A stretch of 64,000 bases of DNA from Hydrogenophaga sp. (GTDB lineage: Bacteria > Pseudomonadota > Gammaproteobacteria > Burkholderiales > Burkholderiaceae_C): NCBI RefSeq assembly GCF_019635465.1, contig NZ_JAHBZK010000011.1, positions 85,103-149,102 on the forward strand, in the 5' to 3' direction. This document shows positions 45,199-54,164 of the stretch, in pieces. Numbering within the stretch: position 1 is the stretch's first letter; each line of letters starts with the position of its first letter. A program made the translations under genes and the position numbers. The notes below the pieces were generated by a model that was not told the origin of the DNA, searched no databases, and saw only the letters and a program-made list of their open reading frames with translations.

Positions 45199-46479
45199 TC
45201 AACTGCTGAGTTCGTCAGCGCTCTTGTCGAGGTCGAATTCGCGGTGCAGCGCGCGCACGGCGAGCTCCATGTACTTCTCGTCGATCACGACCGAGGTCTT
45301 GATTTCGGAGGTCGAGATCATCTGGATGTTGATGGCCTCGGTGCTCAGGCAGCGGAACATGCGACTGGCCACGCCCACGTGGCTGCGCATGCCGATGCCC
45401 ACGATGCTGACCTTGCAGATGCGGTTGTCGCCGACCACATCGGCCGCGCCCAGCGTGGGCACCACCTGCGCCTTGAGCAGATCGAGGGTCTTCTGGTAGT
45501 CGTTGCGGTGCACCGTGAAGCTGAAGTCGGTCTTGCCGTCCTTGCTCAAGTTCTGAATGATCACGTCGACCTCGATGTTCGCATCGGCAACAGCACCCAG
45601 AATGCCGGCTGCGATGCCGGGCTTGTCGGGCACGCCGAGCACCGAGACCTTGGCCTCGTCGCGGTTGAACGCAATGCCGGAAACGACGGCTTGTTCCATG
45701 TCTTCGTCTTCCTCAAAAGTGATCAGGGTGCCCGACGCCGCTTCTTCGGCCAGGTCGATGTCCCAGGGCGTGAAGCTTGAGAGCACGCGCAGCGGCACGC
45801 GGTATTTGCCCGCGAACTCGACCGAGCGGATCTGCAGCACCTTGGAACCCATGCTGGCCATCTCCAGCATCTCTTCGAAGCTCACGCGCAGCAAGCGGCG
45901 CGCCTCGGGCACGACGCGCGGGTCGGTGGTGTAGACACCATCGACGTCGGTATAAATGAGGCACTCGTCGGCCTTGAGTGCCGCCGCCACGGCCACGGCC
46001 GAGGTGTCGCTGCCGCCACGGCCAAGCGTGGTGATGTTGCCGCCCGGCTCGATACCCTGGAAGCCGGTGACGATGACCACCTTGCCCGCCGCCAGATCGG
46101 CGCGGATGCGCGCATCGTCGATCGATTCGATGCGTGCCTTGGTATAGGCGTCATTGGTTTTGATCGGCACCTGCCAGCCTGCGTAGCTGACGGCCTGCAT
46201 GCCCTCGGCCTGCAGCGCAATGGCCAGCAGGGCCGATGAGGCCTGCTCGCCGGTAGCGGCCAGCATGTCGAGTTCGCGGTAGTAGGGGTCGCCCGGCTTC
46301 GCAGGGGCCACTTCCTTGGCCAGGCCCAGCAGGCGGTTGGTTTCACCGCTCATGGCACTGGGCACCACCACCATCTGGTGGCCGGCCTTGTGCCATTTGG
46401 CGACGCGACGGGCAACGTTGCGGATGCGTTCGGTCGACCCCATGGAGGTGCCGCCGTACTTGTGAACGATCAAGGCCAT
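45199..46479 (-). CDS. lysC: Aspartate kinase LysC
   Basis: 426 residues, monofunctional class with an N-terminal kinase domain (KYGGTSMGS at 7-15, GRGGSDTSA and TDVDGVYTTDPR) and two C-terminal ACT domains (VSVLGVPDKPGIA and VSIVGIGMRSHVGVA, then the INIQMISTSEIK effector site). It makes aspartyl phosphate, the first step to lysine, methionine and threonine, and should be feedback-inhibited through the ACT pair. The ATG at 46479 gives the family N-terminus MALIVHKYGG; the longer frame is not real. It is 88 bases downstream of tilS. Confidence 0.96.
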   Translation of the reverse strand: MALIVHKYGGTSMGSTERIRNVARRVAKWHKAGHQMVVVPSAMSGETNRLLGLAKEVAPAKPGDPYYRELDMLAATGEQASSALLAIALQAEGMQAVSYAGWQVPIKTNDAYTKARIESIDDARIRADLAAGKVVIVTGFQGIEPGGNITTLGRGGSDTSAVAVAAALKADECLIYTDVDGVYTTDPRVVPEARRLLRVSFEEMLEMASMGSKVLQIRSVEFAGKYRVPLRVLSSFTPWDIDLAEEAASGTLITFEEDEDMEQAVVSGIAFNRDEAKVSVLGVPDKPGIAAGILGAVADANIEVDVIIQNLSKDGKTDFSFTVHRNDYQKTLDLLKAQVVPTLGAADVVGDNRICKVSIVGIGMRSHVGVASRMFRCLSTEAINIQMISTSEIKTSVVIDEKYMELAVRALHREFDLDKSADELSS

Positions 46480-46567
46480 TGGTTTGGAGGGATGTCGCAG
46501 CGCTCGCCGCTGCGGGGCGCGCCAACGGGCCGTCGAAGACGCTCTCGGGCCGGGCAAAACCGCGGGA

Positions 46568-47587
46568 TTATACCGACGGGGTATAGGCCAGCCGGTCTTG
46601 CGCCCTCACCACGAAGCCATTGGCCACCTTGATGTGAATGCGGTGACCGCGTGTGCGACAGGCATCGATCTGGTCGAGCAACTCGTCGAGCTGCGCCGCG
46701 CTGGCGGCCACACCCTCGTCGCTGCGCAGCCAATGCCGCAGTGCGTTGGCCTGGCGATCGCGCGACAGACCCTGCAATGCAGCCAGCGTGGGCGGATGCC
46801 CGATCGACGCCAGATCGGCCGTCGCCAACTCGTCCAGCAAACGCTGCGCCTGCGCGGCATGGCCGGCGGTTCGGCTCAAAGCCTCCCGATAACCCTCGAA
46901 CGCGCCGGCCCAGGCCGGTGCCAACTGGTGGCGAATCCGGCTGCGCGTGAAGCGCGTGTCCTGATTGCTCGGGTCGTCAACGTAGTGCTCTCCCTGGCGC
47001 TGCAACCAGGCGCGAAGGTCTGCCGACGCAATGCCCAGCCAGGGTCGACCAAAGTGCACGCCCTCACGGGAAAAGGCATCGGGCATGGCAGCCAGACCCG
47101 GCAGCCCCGCGCCACGAGACAGCGCCAGCAGCACCGTCTCCGCCTGGTCGTCCAAGTGCTGCCCCAGCAGCACCCAACTTGCGCCTGATGCCTGCGCCAA
47201 AGCGGCCAGCGCCCGGTAGCGCGCCTGGCGCGCGGCGTCCTCCGGGCTCTGCCCAGCCGCGCCATGCGCGTTCACGCGTTGCGAGACCAGCGCTATGCCA
47301 TGGCGGGCGCACGTCGCACGGGCAGTGGCTTCGAAGGCATCCGCCGCTGCTTGCAGCCCGTGATGTACGTGCAAGGCCAGCACGCGCTCGCCCCATTGCG
47401 CGTGCGCGGCCAGCAACAAGGCGGTGGAATCGGCGCCGGCGCTGAAGGCCACGCCGATGCGTGTGGGAAGGTCCTGGCCCCAGTGCCGTGCGGCCCAGGC
47501 CGACAGCGCAACGGCGCCGGGATGGGCCCCTGGCTCAGCGCTTTTCGCGCGGCTCGGCTTTGGTGTCGGTGAAGCGGCCATAGCCAT
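46568..47587 (-). CDS. tilS: tRNA(Ile)-lysidine synthase TilS
   Basis: 339 residues. The N-terminal PP-loop reads [11 protein letters not shown], a variant of SGGxDS with Ala in the second position. The HHGL segment and the DDQAETVLL motif are family hallmarks. It changes C34 to lysidine in the CAU-anticodon tRNA-Ile, allowing AUA decoding; the gene is normally essential. It is shorter than the E. coli protein (432) and lacks most of the last C-terminal domain. Its start lies inside the end of accA (53-base overlap). Confidence 0.93.
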   Translation of the reverse strand: MAMAASPTPKPSRAKSAEPGAHPGAVALSAWAARHWGQDLPTRIGVAFSAGADSTALLLAAHAQWGERVLALHVHHGLQAAADAFEATARATCARHGIALVSQRVNAHGAAGQSPEDAARQARYRALAALAQASGASWVLLGQHLDDQAETVLLALSRGAGLPGLAAMPDAFSREGVHFGRPWLGIASADLRAWLQRQGEHYVDDPSNQDTRFTRSRIRHQLAPAWAGAFEGYREALSRTAGHAAQAQRLLDELATADLASIGHPPTLAALQGLSRDRQANALRHWLRSDEGVAASAAQLDELLDQIDACRTRGHRIHIKVANGFVVRAQDRLAYTPSV

Positions 47588-48521
47588 CGAGGCGACCGTG
47601 GCGGCGCTCGATGAGCTCCTTCACCTTGAGGTCGGCGACCTGGCGGTAGGCATCGGCCAGCGCGCGCTTGAGAAAGGCCGCCATCTGCTTGTGGTCGCGG
47701 TGCGCGCCACCTACCGGCTCGTTGACAATCTTGTCCACCAGGCCCAGGGCCTTGAGGCGGTGAGCGGTGATGCCCAGAGCTTCCGCCGCATCGCTGGCGC
47801 GCTCGCTGGTCTTCCACAGAATCGACGCGCAACCTTCGGGGCTGATCACCGAATACACCGAGTACTGCAGCATCAGCACCTGATCGGCCACCGCAATGGC
47901 CAGCGCGCCGCCCGAGCCCCCTTCACCAATGATGGTGGAGATGATGGGCACTTCCAGCTGCGCCATCTCGAAGATGTTGCGGCCGATGGCTTCGGACTGG
48001 CCGCGCTCTTCGGCGTCGATGCCCGGGTAAGCGCCGGGCGTGTCGACAAAGGTGAACACCGGCAGCTTGAACTTCTCGGCCAGCTTCATCAGACGCAAGG
48101 CCTTGCGGTAGCCCTCGGGCTTGGTCATGCCGAAGTTGCGCAGGCCGCGCTCCTTGGTGTCGCGCCCTTTCTGGTGGCCAATGACCATGCAGGGCTGACC
48201 ATTAAAACGCGCCAGGCCGGCAACGATGGACAGGTCGTCGGAAAAATGGCGATCGCCGTGCAGTTCAACGAAGTGCGTGAAGATCTCGCGCACGTAGTCG
48301 AGCGTGTACGGCCGGTCGGCGTGGCGCGCGATCTTGGTGATCTGCCACGGCGACAGGTTGCTGTAGATGTCTTTGGTGAGCTGCAGACTCTTGGTGGCCA
48401 GCTTGTCGATCTCTTCAGAGATATCGACCGCGGACTCGGTCTGCACGTAACGCAGTTCCTCGATCTTGGATTCGAGCTCGGCGATGGGCTGCTCGAAGTC
48501 GAGAAAATTCTTCTTGGCCAA
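47535..48521 (-). CDS. accA: Acetyl-CoA carboxylase carboxyltransferase alpha subunit AccA
   Basis: 328 residues, standard for AccA. The N-terminal helical [17 protein letters not shown], the DRPYTLDY segment and the carboxyltransferase core with the [13 protein letters not shown] oxyanion turn are clear. With AccD it transfers carboxyl from biotin to acetyl-CoA to begin fatty acid synthesis. AAGGAG is positioned well before the ATG. The gene sits in the conserved order cysS - glycosylase - accA - tilS - lysC. Confidence 0.97.
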   Translation of the reverse strand: MAKKNFLDFEQPIAELESKIEELRYVQTESAVDISEEIDKLATKSLQLTKDIYSNLSPWQITKIARHADRPYTLDYVREIFTHFVELHGDRHFSDDLSIVAGLARFNGQPCMVIGHQKGRDTKERGLRNFGMTKPEGYRKALRLMKLAEKFKLPVFTFVDTPGAYPGIDAEERGQSEAIGRNIFEMAQLEVPIISTIIGEGGSGGALAIAVADQVLMLQYSVYSVISPEGCASILWKTSERASDAAEALGITAHRLKALGLVDKIVNEPVGGAHRDHKQMAAFLKRALADAYRQVADLKVKELIERRHGRLDGYGRFTDTKAEPREKR

Positions 48522-48543
48522 TTCAGGCTCCTTTCCAGGCGGC

Positions 48544-49197
48544 TCAATAGCTCACGGGGAGCGGATCAAGCGATCGCCAAATATACCAAGTGGCCACGCT
48601 GCAGTACGGTGCCCACGACGCCGCAACTTCGCGGATCTCGCTGCGGCTGACCGGCTCGCCCGAAAAGTAGGCCTGGCTGATGCCGTTCTGAAGGCCGATG
48701 TCATCGAGCGGCAGCACGTTGGGACGCATCAGGTGAAAGATGAGGAACATCTCGGCCGTCCAGCGACCAATGCCGCGAATGGCCACCAGCTGCGCAATGA
48801 TGGCCTCGTCGTCCATTGCGCGCCAGGCCTCGACCTGCACGCGCTTGTCGGCGAAGTGCAGCGCCAGGTCCACCAGGTACTCGACCTTGCGCGCCGACAG
48901 CCCGGCGGCGCGCATGTCGTCCACCTTGAGCTTGAGCACCTGGGCCGGCGTCAGACGGCGCGACAACGCGGCAAAGCGGTCCCACACCGATTGCGCGGCC
49001 TTCACCGAAATCTGCTGGCCCACGATGCTGCGCGCCAGGGTGATGAAGGCATCGCCACGCGACTGCAGGCAGGCACCGGGGTGCTGCGGAATGATCTTCT
49101 TGAGCACGCGGTCGCGCTTCATGAGGTGGCGACAGGCGTCGGCCCAGTACTCGGGCGCTTCCGGGCCAAAGGCCGGCAAGGGGGCAGCGGTGGCCAT
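48544..49197 (-). CDS. DNA-3-methyladenine glycosylase II-type HhH-GPD protein
   Basis: 217 residues of the helix-hairpin-helix GPD superfamily. [11 protein letters not shown] is the conserved early helix; [13 protein letters not shown] is the hairpin, with the catalytic Asp following in VLPLDDIGL. It has no Cys4 iron-sulphur cluster, so it is AlkA/MAG-like rather than Nth. It excises alkylated purines. The start overlaps the cysS stop by one base (TGATG). There is no AraC-type N-terminal domain, unlike some AlkA/Ada proteins. Confidence 0.9.
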   Translation of the reverse strand: MATAAPLPAFGPEAPEYWADACRHLMKRDRVLKKIIPQHPGACLQSRGDAFITLARSIVGQQISVKAAQSVWDRFAALSRRLTPAQVLKLKVDDMRAAGLSARKVEYLVDLALHFADKRVQVEAWRAMDDEAIIAQLVAIRGIGRWTAEMFLIFHLMRPNVLPLDDIGLQNGISQAYFSGEPVSRSEIREVAASWAPYCSVATWYIWRSLDPLPVSY

Positions 49198-50579
49198 CAG
49201 GCACGCTCCCAGGTGGTGCCGGTGGGGCTGTCCTTGAGCACGATGCCCTGATCGAGCAAGGCCTTGCGGATGCGGTCGGCTTCGGCGAAGTCTTTGGCCT
49301 GCTTGGCGGCCACCCGCGCAGCGATCTGCGCAGCGATGGCCGATTCATCGAGCGCGTCGGCCGCACCGCCGCCCTGCAGGTAAGCCAGTGCATCGGCCTG
49401 CAGCAAGCCCAGCACACCACCGAGGGCGCGCATCATGCCCGCCAGGCGCGCATCCTTGCTGCGATTGAGCTCGCTGGCCAGATCGAACAGCACGGCCAGC
49501 GCCACCGGCGTGTTGAAGTCATCGTCCATGGCCGCCTTGAAGCGCGCAGCGAAGGGGTCTGCCCAATCGATGGCGACGGCTTCGCCCGGCACCTGCGACA
49601 AAGCGGTGTACAGCCGCTTGAGCGCCGCCCGCGCGTCGTCGAGATGGGCGTCGCTGTGGTTGAGCGGGCTGCGGTAGTGGGCGCGCAGCATGAAGAAGCG
49701 CACCGTCTCGGCGTCGAACTTCTGCAGCACCTCGCGGATGGTGAAGAAGTTGCCCAGGCTCTTGGACATCTTCTCGTTGTCGACGTTGACGAAGCCGTTG
49801 TGCATCCACACATTGGCCAGCGGCACGCCATTGGCGCCTTCGCTCTGCGCGATTTCGTTTTCGTGGTGCGGGAACTGCAGGTCGGCGCCGCCGCCGTGGA
49901 TGTCGAAGGTTTCGCCCAGCAGTGAGCAGGCCATGGCCGAGCACTCGATATGCCAGCCCGGGCGTCCGCGGCCATAGGCCGAGTCCCATTGCGCATCCGC
50001 CGGCTCTTGCGGCTTGGCGGCTTTCCAGAGCACGAAGTCCAGCGGGTCTTCCTTGCCCTGCGCCACGGCCACGCGCTCGCCGGCCTGCAGTTCGTCGAGG
50101 GTCTTGCCCGACAGCTTGCCGTAGCCGGGAAAGCGCCGCACCGCAAAGTTCACATCGCCATCGCCACTGCGATAGGCCAGGCCCTTGCCTTCGAGCTTGC
50201 GCACGATGTCGAGCATCTGCGGCACGTAGTCAGTGGCACGCGGGTCGTGCGTGGGCCGCGCGATGCCGAGCGCGTCGAAGTCGGCGTACATCGCATCGAT
50301 CATGCGGTTGGTGAGCGTGCGCACAGGTTCACCGTTCTCCAGCGCGCGGCGGATGATCTTGTCGTCGATGTCGGTGATGTTGCGAACGAAGGTCACGCGG
50401 TAGCCGCTGGCTTCAAGCCAGCGCCGCGCCAAGTCGAAGGCGATGTTCGAGCGGGCATGGCCCACGTGGCACAGGTCATAGACCGTGATGCCGCAAACGT
50501 ACATGCGCACGTGTCCGGGCTCGATGGGCGCAAAAGGCTCGAGCCGACGCGTCAGGGTGTTGTGGATATGCAGGGTCAT
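49197..50579 (-). CDS. cysS: Cysteinyl-tRNA synthetase
   Basis: 460 residues, class Ia. The N-terminus [16 protein letters not shown] and the zinc Cys of YVCGITVYD, the HIGH-like GHARSN, the WHIECSAM zinc motif and KMSKSLGN are all in place. It charges tRNA-Cys. The chosen ATG at 50579 matches the universal family start; the longer frame runs through the divergent promoter region. It heads the leftward housekeeping operon. Confidence 0.97.
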   Translation of the reverse strand: MTLHIHNTLTRRLEPFAPIEPGHVRMYVCGITVYDLCHVGHARSNIAFDLARRWLEASGYRVTFVRNITDIDDKIIRRALENGEPVRTLTNRMIDAMYADFDALGIARPTHDPRATDYVPQMLDIVRKLEGKGLAYRSGDGDVNFAVRRFPGYGKLSGKTLDELQAGERVAVAQGKEDPLDFVLWKAAKPQEPADAQWDSAYGRGRPGWHIECSAMACSLLGETFDIHGGGADLQFPHHENEIAQSEGANGVPLANVWMHNGFVNVDNEKMSKSLGNFFTIREVLQKFDAETVRFFMLRAHYRSPLNHSDAHLDDARAALKRLYTALSQVPGEAVAIDWADPFAARFKAAMDDDFNTPVALAVLFDLASELNRSKDARLAGMMRALGGVLGLLQADALAYLQGGGAADALDESAIAAQIAARVAAKQAKDFAEADRIRKALLDQGIVLKDSPTGTTWERA

Positions 50580-50700
50580 CGAAGGCGCAGGGCGATGCCG
50601 GTGCCGATCGCCTCCGACCACGCCAGCCAGCGCGGCTCCCGACGGGTCCGGCGCCCCGCAGGCACGGTCTGGTGCGACCGGCTGGCCGGTACCCCTCAGA

Positions 50701-50706
50701 TACAAT
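50701..50706 (+). promoter_or_regulatory. -10-like element upstream of TPR gene
   Basis: TACAAT, about 94 bases before the TPR protein start, in the 220-base divergent region with cysS. No good -35 partner is seen, so the call is weak. The rest of the spacer holds no other recognised feature. Confidence 0.3.
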
Positions 50707-50799
50707 GCGCGCCAGTATATCGACGCCCAACGCGCGCCGGCGCGTGCGCCGGGGCCATTGGTCGGGCCCCGAGCCCTCCATCGCTGCCGACGAGGTTTC

Positions 50800-51372
50800 A
50801 TGTCCCTACGAGCGTCATCGCCGCTGCGCGGCGCCACCGCCCTGCCCCTGCTGTTTGCCCGCCTCATGGCCATCGCACTGGTGGTCGTTTGTGCGTCGGC
50901 CAATGCACAAACCACGCCTGCGCCCTACGATGCCGTGGGCCGACTCACCCGCGCCGGCCAGTTCGACGACGCCATCCGCCAGGCGCAGCAGTACGTCGAC
51001 CAGCACCCACGCGATCCGCAGATGCGCTTCCTGCTCGGCGTGGCGCAGAACGAAAAAGGCGACGTGGCCGCTGCGCGCGACACCTTCACCCGCCTGACGC
51101 AGGAATTCCCCGAGCTCCCCGAGCCGCACAACAACCTGGCCGTGCTTCACGCCGCGGCCGGTCGCTACGACGAAGCCCGCGTGGCGCTCGAAGCCGCCAT
51201 CCGCGCCAACCCGAGCTACGCCGTGGCGCTGGAGAACCTGGGCGACGTCTACGCCCGGCTGGCGCAGCGCAGCTGGCTTCGCGCGCAGCAAATCGACAAC
51301 GGGAACCCCAGGCTCGCCCCCAAACTCAAGGCAGTGCAAGGCCTGCTGGTTGCGCCCGCCACCCCCAACTGA
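50800..51372 (+). CDS. Periplasmic TPR-repeat protein
   Basis: 190 residues with a signal peptide (hydrophobic 14-33, predicted cleavage after ANA at about 36). Three to four tetratricopeptide repeats follow (about 45-150), for example [22 protein letters not shown] and the [22 protein letters not shown] unit. TPRs mediate protein contacts; the partner is unknown. It precedes ppiA by 10 bases, suggesting a joint role in envelope protein folding or assembly. The longer frame crossing the cysS promoter is rejected. Confidence 0.82.
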   Translation: MSLRASSPLRGATALPLLFARLMAIALVVVCASANAQTTPAPYDAVGRLTRAGQFDDAIRQAQQYVDQHPRDPQMRFLLGVAQNEKGDVAAARDTFTRLTQEFPELPEPHNNLAVLHAAAGRYDEARVALEAAIRANPSYAVALENLGDVYARLAQRSWLRAQQIDNGNPRLAPKLKAVQGLLVAPATPN

Positions 51373-51382
51373 GACAGACACC

Positions 51383-51949
51383 ATGACACTGCCCCGTCGC
51401 GCGCTGCTGGCGCTGATCACCACCGTGGCCATCAGCGCCCATGCCCAGGCACCCAACCCACGCGTGAAGCTCAGCACCTCGCAGGGCGACATCGTGGTCG
51501 AGCTCGACCCCGCCAAGGCACCCAAGACGGTCGAGAATTTTCTGCAGTACGTTGCCGAGCACCACTACGACGGCACCGTCTTTCACCGCGTGATCGGCAC
51601 CTTCATGATCCAGGGCGGCGGCTTCACCGCCGACATGCAGCAAAAGCCCACGCGCGCACCCATCCCGATCGAATCGCGCAACGGCCTGCTCAACAACCGC
51701 GGCACGATCGCGATGGCCCGCACGTCCAACCCGAACTCGGCCACGTCGCAGTTCTTCATCAACGTGGTCGACAACGCGGGGCTCAACGCGCCCTCGCCCG
51801 ATGGCTACGGCTACACCGTCTTTGGCAAGGTTGTCGCTGGCATGGACGTGGTCGACAAGATCCGCGACGTCCCCACCGGCAACCGCGGCATGTTCCAGAA
51901 CGTGCCCACCACGCCCGTCACCATCCTCAAAGCCAGCCTGGAGAAATGA
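51383..51949 (+). CDS. ppiA: Periplasmic cyclophilin-type peptidyl-prolyl isomerase
   Basis: 188 residues with a signal peptide (predicted cleavage after AHA, about 21). The cyclophilin domain includes [15 protein letters not shown] and the substrate-contact segment [18 protein letters not shown]. It speeds proline isomerisation of exported proteins. The stop overlaps the start of the cytoplasmic paralogue ppiB (ATGA). The two share much of their core, indicating an old tandem duplication. Confidence 0.92.
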   Translation: MTLPRRALLALITTVAISAHAQAPNPRVKLSTSQGDIVVELDPAKAPKTVENFLQYVAEHHYDGTVFHRVIGTFMIQGGGFTADMQQKPTRAPIPIESRNGLLNNRGTIAMARTSNPNSATSQFFINVVDNAGLNAPSPDGYGYTVFGKVVAGMDVVDKIRDVPTGNRGMFQNVPTTPVTILKASLEK

Positions 51950-52458
51950 ACATGGCCAATCCCCAAGTCGAACTGCACATCGCCGGTCTGGGCGTCATCA
52001 CGCTCGAACTCGACGCCGACAAGGCACCCAAGTCCACCGCCAACTTCCTGGCGTACGTCGCCAAGGGGCATTACGACAACACCGTGTTCCACCGCGTGAT
52101 CCCGGGCTTCATGATCCAGGGCGGCGGTTTCGAGCCCGGCATGAACCAAAAGCCCACCGACGCCCCGATCGACAACGAGGCCAACAACGGCCTGAAGAAC
52201 GACGTCTACACCATTGCCATGGCCCGCACGAGCGACCCGCACTCGGCCACCGCGCAGTTCTTCATCAACGTCACCAACAACGGCTTCCTCAATCACACCG
52301 CGCCCAGCGCACAGGGCTGGGGCTATGCGGTGTTCGGCAAGGTGGTCTCGGGCAGCGAGATCGTCAAGCAGATCGAAGGCGTGCCCACCGGCCGCAAGGG
52401 CTTCCACGACGACGTACCCAAGACCGACGTGGTCATTGAAAAGGCCGTCGCGAAATAA
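51946..52458 (+). CDS. ppiB: Cytoplasmic cyclophilin-type peptidyl-prolyl isomerase
   Basis: 170 residues, no signal peptide. The core [24 protein letters not shown] and the catalytic/ligand stretch [18 protein letters not shown] are canonical. The start at 51946 overlaps the ppiA stop; a second ATG two codons later (51952) is equally possible. It assists folding in the cytoplasm. Confidence 0.95.
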   Translation: MNMANPQVELHIAGLGVITLELDADKAPKSTANFLAYVAKGHYDNTVFHRVIPGFMIQGGGFEPGMNQKPTDAPIDNEANNGLKNDVYTIAMARTSDPHSATAQFFINVTNNGFLNHTAPSAQGWGYAVFGKVVSGSEIVKQIEGVPTGRKGFHDDVPKTDVVIEKAVAK

Positions 52459-52521
52459 GGAAACACCCCGCCGCGCTGCGCGGCGCCGCCCGGCGGGGAC
52501 ACCTCGATCGATGCGCCACCC
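52459..52521. other. G/C-rich hairpin between ppiB and lpxH
   Basis: CCCCGCCG (52466-52473) pairs with CGGCGGGG (52491-52498), with further internal pairing. No T-run follows. It may reduce read-through into lpxH or stabilise the ppi mRNA. Confidence 0.4.
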
Positions 52522-53313
52522 ATGAATGCCCCCATCGCGGAACTGGTTGCGCCGCCCCACTGGCGTTCGGTCGATCTGATCTCCGACCTGCACCTGCACG
52601 CCAGCGACGCCGCCACCCACGCCCTGTGGCGGCGCTATCTCACCACCCCGCCATTGGCCGATGCGCTGTTCATCCTCGGCGACCTGTTCGAGGTCTGGGT
52701 GGGCGATGACGTGCTCGACTGCGCCGACACACCCGAGCGGGCGTTCGTTCGCGATTGCATCGATACGCTGCGCCAGCGCGCAAGCCATTCACCGGTGTAC
52801 TTTCTGGCCGGCAACCGCGACTTCCTGTTGGGCAAGCGCGCGCTGGCCGAGAGCGGCATGCAAGGCCTGGGCGATCCCTTGCTGCTCAGCCTGGGCGCGT
52901 CGCGCTGGCTGCTCAGCCATGGCGATGCGCTGTGCCTGGACGACACCGACTACCAGGCCTTTCGAGCCCAGGTGCGTGGCCCCGAATGGCAGGCCGACTT
53001 TCTGGCCCGCCCGTTGAGCGAACGCGAGGCCATCGCCGCGGCGCTGCGTGCGCGCAGCGAGGCGCGCAAGCGCGAGATCGGCCACGACCCCAGCCTGTGG
53101 GCGGATGTCGACGACAACGCCGCACGCACGGACTTGCGCGCGGCCTCGGCGACCACGCTGATACACGGGCACACCCACCGCCCGGGCGATCACGACCTGG
53201 GCGATGGCCTGCGCCGCCTTGTCCTGAGCGACTGGGACGCCAACGCCCGGCCGGTGCGGGCCGAGGTGCTGCGCCTGACGGCCAGCGGCGTGCAGCGCGT
53301 ACCGCTCGCATGA
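52522..53313 (+). CDS. lpxH: UDP-2,3-diacylglucosamine diphosphatase LpxH
   Basis: 263 residues of the calcineurin-like phosphoesterase fold. The metal-binding motifs are intact: SDLHL (Asp22, His24), LGDLFEVWVGDD, GNRDF, LSHGD and IHGHTHRPG. It cleaves UDP-diacylglucosamine to lipid X in lipid A synthesis at the inner-membrane surface. Its end overlaps mtfA (ATGA). Confidence 0.93.
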   Translation: MNAPIAELVAPPHWRSVDLISDLHLHASDAATHALWRRYLTTPPLADALFILGDLFEVWVGDDVLDCADTPERAFVRDCIDTLRQRASHSPVYFLAGNRDFLLGKRALAESGMQGLGDPLLLSLGASRWLLSHGDALCLDDTDYQAFRAQVRGPEWQADFLARPLSEREAIAAALRARSEARKREIGHDPSLWADVDDNAARTDLRAASATTLIHGHTHRPGDHDLGDGLRRLVLSDWDANARPVRAEVLRLTASGVQRVPLA

Positions 53314-54164
53314 GCTGGTGGTCGTCGCTGCGGCGGCAATGGCGCCGCCCTGCCCCGGTACCCGACGCCCTCTGGCGCTCGACACTGGCCACACTGCCTT
53401 TTCTGGCGACCCTCTCGAACGCCGAATCGGTGCGGCTGCGACACCTGTGCGAGCACTTTCTCCTCGAGAAGGAATTCACCGGCGCCAACGGGCTCACGGT
53501 CACCGACGCGATGGCCGTGTCCATCGCGGCGCAAGCCTGTCGCCCACTGCTGCACATGCACGGTCCGGACGGCCATCCGGTGCGTCGCAGCGCCGATCTG
53601 CTCGACTGGTACGACGACTTCGTCGGCATCGTGATGCAGCCTGGGGCGGTGCTGGCCCGGCGCGAGGTGCGCGACGCGGCCGGTGTGGTGCACCACTACA
53701 CCGAGGCGCTGGCGGGCGAATCCATGGACGGTGGCCCGCTGATGCTGAGCTGGGCCGATGTGGCGCAGGCGGGCGAGCGCGCCACCATCGGCCACAACGT
53801 GGTCATCCATGAGTTCGCGCACAAGATGGACATGCGCGAACTCAGCCCGGGTGAGCGGCCCATGGGCGCGCCGGTGCTGCCCGACAACTTTCTGGGCATG
53901 GCCGATCGCCGACAGGCCGCCGAGCACTGGCACCGGACCATGGGCGAGGCCTACGCCGCGTTTCGTGAGGCGGTCTCGATGAGCGAGCGCTTCGGTGCCG
54001 AAGCGCCCTGGCTCGACGACTATGCCGCCACCGATCCGGCCGAGTTTTTTGCAGTGACCTGCGAGGCCTACTTCGTCAACCGCGAGCGCTTCGGGCTGGA
54101 GTTCCCGACGCTGCTCGCGCTCTACGGCGGCTTCTTCAACGCGTCTGCTTCAGCGCTTCAATAG
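53310..54164 (+). CDS. mtfA: Zinc-dependent peptidase MtfA family
   Basis: 284 residues. The zinc-binding HEFAH motif near residue 168 and the downstream Glu of EFFAVTCEAYF are those of MtfA (M90 family), known in E. coli as an aminopeptidase and as the binder of the Mlc repressor. The start overlaps the lpxH stop. The 3' end overlaps the convergent DUF349 gene by 15 bases. Confidence 0.9.
   Translation: MSWWSSLRRQWRRPAPVPDALWRSTLATLPFLATLSNAESVRLRHLCEHFLLEKEFTGANGLTVTDAMAVSIAAQACRPLLHMHGPDGHPVRRSADLLDWYDDFVGIVMQPGAVLARREVRDAAGVVHHYTEALAGESMDGGPLMLSWADVAQAGERATIGHNVVIHEFAHKMDMRELSPGERPMGAPVLPDNFLGMADRRQAAEHWHRTMGEAYAAFREAVSMSERFGAEAPWLDDYAATDPAEFFAVTCEAYFVNRERFGLEFPTLLALYGGFFNASASALQ

Noticed and set aside
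45089-45499. Plus-strand ORF covering tRNA-Ser and the lysC end
   Set aside because: It overlaps a clear tRNA and is antisense to the conserved ACT domain of lysC.
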